Positions 60,653 to 64,000 of a stretch of DNA of 64,000 nt are shown here, one piece after another; position 1 is the first letter of the stretch, and every line of letters begins with the position of its first letter. The notes under the pieces are model-generated. The model saw only the letters and a list, made by a program, of their open reading frames with translations. It was not told the origin of the DNA and ran no database searches. The translations under genes and the position numbers were made by a program. Where the stretch lies: assembly GCF_900107995.1 (NCBI RefSeq), contig NZ_FNUM01000001.1:124001-188000 (forward strand), given 5' to 3'. The stretch is from Alcanivorax sp. DSM 26293. GTDB lineage: Bacteria; Pseudomonadota; Gammaproteobacteria; Pseudomonadales; Alcanivoracaceae.

Positions 60653-60680
60653 CTGTGGGAAGCGATGCTTGCATCGCGAA
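60653..60680. repeat. REP-like element, single copy
   Basis: TGTGGGAAGCGATGCTTGCATCGCGAAG: the constant end, the palindrome CGATGCTTGCATCG and GCGAAG. Variable core again different from the others. Confidence 0.7.
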
Positions 60681-60856
60681 GACGTTGGCACCGTGCCGAT
60701 TCTTCAGGAATGCACCCAAGTGAACCGCACTGCTGTCTCAGACAAACCCTCTCTATACCCATATAATTTGGCGCCATCCCACACTCCTCAACCCGGATTT
60801 CCCTCTGCCACACGAAAGTGAGAAAATCCGCCGCCAGTGTGCACTACAGGTCTGAC

Positions 60857-61915
60857 ATGGATAACAACAAACCACGCATCGGCTTCATCATCACCAAAGC
60901 AGAAACCGGTGGTGCTCAGCGCTGGACTCTGGACCAGATTGGCCTGCTGCAAGACGACATCCACCCTTTCCTGATTACCGGGGAAGACCAGTGGCTAACT
61001 CAGACCCTCAGTGGGCTATCCCCACTGATTCTCCCGGACCTGCTCAAGCGGATTCCAAGCCCAATCGGACTCATGCAGCTGCGCCGCTACATCCGGGATA
61101 ATCGCATTTCCACCCTGGTTGCCAGCTCCGCAAATGCCGGTGTCTACGCCAGACTCATGAAGCTATTCACACCGGGTTTACGAGTCGTCTATGTCTCCCA
61201 TGGCTGGTCCTCAATCTACAATGGCGGCAAGCTGTCCGGGATCTACACCCTGACGGAACGACTGCTCTCAACCCTCACCGACCTGGTAATCAATGTCTCC
61301 CAGGCCGACGCCAGCAAATGCGATGAAAGACTGAACATACCGCCAGGCAAAAGCGTCACACTGACTAATCGAACCCCGAAACCGACAAAACAGTCTGCAA
61401 ACCTGCCGTCAAAACCGGTAAAATTGCTGTTTTTGGGCAGACTGGCGCATCCAAAACGCCCGGACTTATTGATAGACGCAGTCTCTGGCTTCTCTGCGAA
61501 TGACCTGACTCTGACGATTGTCGGCTCTGGGCCGGCACAAACGCAACTGCAGGCAAACGCACCGAACAATGTAGTTTTCGCCGGAGAAATCCGGGCATTT
61601 GATCAGTTTCACCGTTATCACGCCCTTTGCCTTATCTCTGACAGTGAAGGGCTACCCATGTCTGCCCTTGAGGCCAAGGCAAATGAGCTGCCTCTGTTAC
61701 TGAGCGATGTGGGCGGGTGCCACGAACTGATCGACAACGGAAACGGGATTCTGTGCGACAACACACCCGACTCCATTCGCCACAGCCTTCATCAGTTGAT
61801 AACAAACATGGACGCCATGCAGGCTGCTGCCAGTGCCTCTGCACCGAATGCATGGCTGGAGCCTGCCAAAATGGACTATTTGCACGCCTATCTGGGCACT
61901 AAACCAGGCGCTTAA
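60857..61915 (+). CDS. Glycosyltransferase family 4
   Basis: A 352-residue GT-B glycosyltransferase. The N-terminal motif FIITKAETGGAQRW and the C-terminal donor-binding part (LLFLGRLAHPKRPDLLIDA, ISDSEGLPMSALEAKANELPLLLSDVGG) are typical. It probably adds a sugar to a lipid-linked polysaccharide unit at the inner membrane. The ATG at 60857 (AGG upstream) was preferred to a GTG at 60818. First gene after tRNA-Asn, 5 bp before the sugar-transferase gene, so they form an operon. Confidence 0.85.
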   Translation: MDNNKPRIGFIITKAETGGAQRWTLDQIGLLQDDIHPFLITGEDQWLTQTLSGLSPLILPDLLKRIPSPIGLMQLRRYIRDNRISTLVASSANAGVYARLMKLFTPGLRVVYVSHGWSSIYNGGKLSGIYTLTERLLSTLTDLVINVSQADASKCDERLNIPPGKSVTLTNRTPKPTKQSANLPSKPVKLLFLGRLAHPKRPDLLIDAVSGFSANDLTLTIVGSGPAQTQLQANAPNNVVFAGEIRAFDQFHRYHALCLISDSEGLPMSALEAKANELPLLLSDVGGCHELIDNGNGILCDNTPDSIRHSLHQLITNMDAMQAAASASAPNAWLEPAKMDYLHAYLGTKPGA

Positions 61916-61920
61916 GACCT

Positions 61921-63201
61921 ATGACTTCCCACTACATACCGATAGATCCAGCGCGGCATACTCGCCTCCACGAAAAGCTGTTACTCAATCCGTCTATCGG
62001 CCACCTTGTTGGGCTGATCATCACCCTGTTCGGAGCCCAGCTCATTGCCCACGGATCTGTCTCTATCCCCGAGGATCCAAACCAGCAGCTATCTCTGATC
62101 ACACTGACATCGATCTACATCATCAATGCCCTTCTTTTAAAAAAGATCGTCCGCTTTCCCGGTGGACGAAGCTTCTCCTACAGCGCCAGTATCACCCTTG
62201 CGCTGATTGCCTCGGCCATGATGATAATTCTGGCATTTCGCTTGGGTTACTCACGCAGCACCCTGTTTACTGGCTTTGCCCTGCTGATTGGCGTGCAATT
62301 TGCCAATTTCATCATTAACCGCCGATATCGCAGGCTGAAATTCGCACTACTGCCCGGTGTTGAAATAACCAATAAAAGTGGCGCCGAAAACATCTGCTTC
62401 AGGGAGCTCACATCAACTGAGTTATCCAGCATTCGCTATGATGCCCTTATCGTAGACACCGAAAGTAAAATAGAAGACAACTGGCTACGCTATGTAGCCC
62501 ACCATAGCGCCTCCGGCACAACGATCATCAGCAGCAAGGCAATCAACGAAGCCATCAATGGTAAAGTCGACCTGAACATGCTCAGCATCCATGACATGGA
62601 TTCTCTGCAGCCCAGCGTCATTTATACCATTGCCAAAAGACTAATCGACATTGTTTCCGTAGCCCTGCTAAGCCCAGTCGTTCTGCCTGTTTCTTTGATA
62701 GTGGCAACTATCGTGCGCTTTGAATCTAAAGGGTCTGTTCTCTTTATTCAGGAACGGGTCGGGCAAAAGAACATCCCCTTTCGTATGTACAAATTCCGCT
62801 CCATGATCCCGGAAGATAATGACACCCCGCGTTTTGCAGACATGGACGAACACCGGATCACCCGATTTGGCAGCTTTATCCGCAAATTCCGCCTGGACGA
62901 ACTTCCACAGTTTCTGAATGTACTAAAAGGTGACATGAGCCTTATAGGACCTCGCCCTGAGCAAGGAGGCTTTGTAGAGCAATTCGAGCAGGAAGTGCCT
63001 TTTTATAGCTATCGACATATCGTCAAGCCAGGGATCACCGGGTGGGCTCAGGTGAGCCAGGGGTATGCGGTATGCACAGAGTCAACAAGAGAGAAAGTGG
63101 AGCACGACTTTTTTTATATCAAAAACCTGTCTCTGTGGATGGACATTCTAATTGTACTCAAAACCATCAGAACAGTTGCCACAGGGTTCGGAGCACGCTA
63201 G
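61921..63201 (+). CDS. Polyprenyl glycosylphosphotransferase (WbaP/initiating type)
   Basis: A 426-residue membrane protein. About four membrane helices in the N-terminal half (residues about 25-145) and one at about 245-270 precede the catalytic domain with KRLIDIVSVALLSPVVLPVSL, YKFRSMIPEDND, FIRKFRLDELPQFLNVLKGDMSLIGPRPEQ. Enzymes of this group transfer a sugar-1-phosphate to undecaprenyl phosphate and start O-antigen or exopolysaccharide synthesis. Its end overlaps the end of the convergent next gene by 4 bp. Confidence 0.9.
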   Translation: MTSHYIPIDPARHTRLHEKLLLNPSIGHLVGLIITLFGAQLIAHGSVSIPEDPNQQLSLITLTSIYIINALLLKKIVRFPGGRSFSYSASITLALIASAMMIILAFRLGYSRSTLFTGFALLIGVQFANFIINRRYRRLKFALLPGVEITNKSGAENICFRELTSTELSSIRYDALIVDTESKIEDNWLRYVAHHSASGTTIISSKAINEAINGKVDLNMLSIHDMDSLQPSVIYTIAKRLIDIVSVALLSPVVLPVSLIVATIVRFESKGSVLFIQERVGQKNIPFRMYKFRSMIPEDNDTPRFADMDEHRITRFGSFIRKFRLDELPQFLNVLKGDMSLIGPRPEQGGFVEQFEQEVPFYSYRHIVKPGITGWAQVSQGYAVCTESTREKVEHDFFYIKNLSLWMDILIVLKTIRTVATGFGAR

Positions 63202-64000
63202 GCACGTTTACAAAGACGTATAGCTATGCGCCTAGCATACTTAATACTAGAAAACAGCCACAAACAACCAAAAGCAAACCGATTTATGAGTCCCTGCTGA
63301 AACAGTGACTTATAGGTATCAAGCTCACCTGCCTGAGCTTTTGAAATATCTGCACTTAATCCAGAAGCACCAAACGGAGCCTTATAAAGGTACACAAGAG
63401 GAGCATCTAACTTGTAACATGCTCCAGATTTCAAACAAATTTCCAGCCAAAGCTTATAATCCTCGCTGTATCTTTTCGCTGGGTCAAATCGAAATGGGAG
63501 ATCTGCTCGCAGAACAACCCCGGGGGTAGGGAAAACATTTTTTAGCAACAACGTTACTGGCTTGATTTCATTAACCTCAAAGCCGGAAACGCCACTAATG
63601 TACGGAGCAACATCATTACAAACATCAAAACCACAACCAATTAAATTAGGCCTCTTTTCGATTATAGCCTTGACCTGAAATTCAAGCTTCTGCGGATGCC
63701 AGCTGTCATCCGCATCTAAAAAAGCAATATACTCCCCAGAACTTTCAGACCAGCCCCTATTCCTAGCAGCAGCAGCACCACGATTAGCCTCTGAATAAAA
63801 AATCAGCACGCGCGGCGAGGTATAAACTTCTGAAAGGCGCCGCATCTCGGTACGAGTAGCCTCATCGCTGCAGTCATCAACTAAAATGATTTCACGGGGC
63901 AAGTACGTCTGCCTGCAAACTGATTCAACCGCGCGCTCAAGTGTCTCCTTACAATTAAAGCAAGGAATAACAACACTTATATCGACACTGCAATTTTTCA
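63198..64000 (-). CDS. Glycosyltransferase family 2, partial at the window edge
   Basis: A GT-A fold glycosyltransferase read from the window end; about 266 residues are visible. The frame begins KNCSVDISVVIPCF just inside the edge, and the two bases before it (TG) would complete an ATG if the next base outside is A, so it is probably almost whole. ILVDDCSDEATRTE, RGAAAARNRGW and YIAFLDADDSWHP are the nucleotide-sugar motifs. Base composition is lower than the window average (63361-63420 is 43% GC by count), as expected for a polysaccharide locus. Confidence 0.85.
   Translation of the reverse strand, partial: KNCSVDISVVIPCFNCKETLERAVESVCRQTYLPREIILVDDCSDEATRTEMRRLSEVYTSPRVLIFYSEANRGAAAARNRGWSESSGEYIAFLDADDSWHPQKLEFQVKAIIEKRPNLIGCGFDVCNDVAPYISGVSGFEVNEIKPVTLLLKNVFPTPGVVLRADLPFRFDPAKRYSEDYKLWLEICLKSGACYKLDAPLVYLYKAPFGASGLSADISKAQAGELDTYKSLFQQGLINRFAFGCLWLFSSIKYARRIAIRLCKRA

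Overview
The window looks like a chromosome segment of a gammaproteobacterium with about 60% GC by eye. ZipA, CmoA/CmoB, MnmC, RMF, YheU and a class 2 PyrD are typical of that class. The layout is Pseudomonas-like (rmf next to pyrD, uvrB next to an aspartate aminotransferase and tRNA-Asn in front of a surface-polysaccharide locus). The gene content (isoprenoid catabolism, a long-chain acyl-CoA synthetase, a phasin, envelope lipid-handling genes) suggests an Alcanivorax-like marine lipid or hydrocarbon degrader. That genus is an inference, not a match I could run.

Layout. 0-1.5 kb: rmf and pyrD, convergent. 1.8-8.9 kb: a minus-strand operon DUF1302, DUF1329, YCF48-like, RND/MMPL, probably an envelope lipid or hydrophobe handling system. 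9.2-18.5 kb: pepN, a VolA-type lipase lipoprotein, a YeaC-family protein, NAD kinase, a cyclic-nucleotide/rhodanese fusion and a coiled-coil protein with a zinc-ribbon-like end. 18.7-19.3 kb: a 34-residue acidic microprotein ORF and tRNA-Val/tRNA-Asp. 19.5-31.4 kb: a TetR regulator divergent from a locus whose order matches atuABCDEF (acyclic terpene utilisation, geranyl-CoA carboxylase), then an acyl-CoA synthetase. 31.5-32.7 kb: a 1.26-kb gene-free region between two convergent terminators with a cluster of DnaA boxes. 32.8-37.5 kb: phasin, DUF445, two related single-span membrane proteins, a 280-bp nested inverted-repeat element, a UbiJ-like membrane protein and a degenerate GGDEF protein. 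37.6-47.2 kb: cmoAB, a hybrid histidine kinase, mnmC, a MAPEG protein, yheU and small hypotheticals. 47.4-56.5 kb: a lytic transglycosylase lipoprotein, ligA, zipA and smc, divergent from cysZ. 56.7-60.6 kb: uvrB, aspartate aminotransferase, tRNA-Asn. 60.9-64 kb: the start of an AT-richer glycosyltransferase locus.

Two families of short repeats fill many spacers. One is REP-like: constant TGTAGGAG ends around variable small palindromes, usually in inverted pairs. The other is tandem degenerate heptamers of consensus (G/C)TTGNNR, often as inverted arms of one unit. Four of the five spacers inside or beside the atu operon hold one or the other.

The points most worth checking are the DnaA-box region (31.5-32.7 kb), the nested inverted repeat (35.1-35.4 kb), the heptamer arrays, the mosaic base composition of ligA (5' third about 38% GC, the rest about 60%), the two related 220-bp elements bracketing uvrB, and the uncharacterised DUF1302/DUF1329/YCF48/RND operon.
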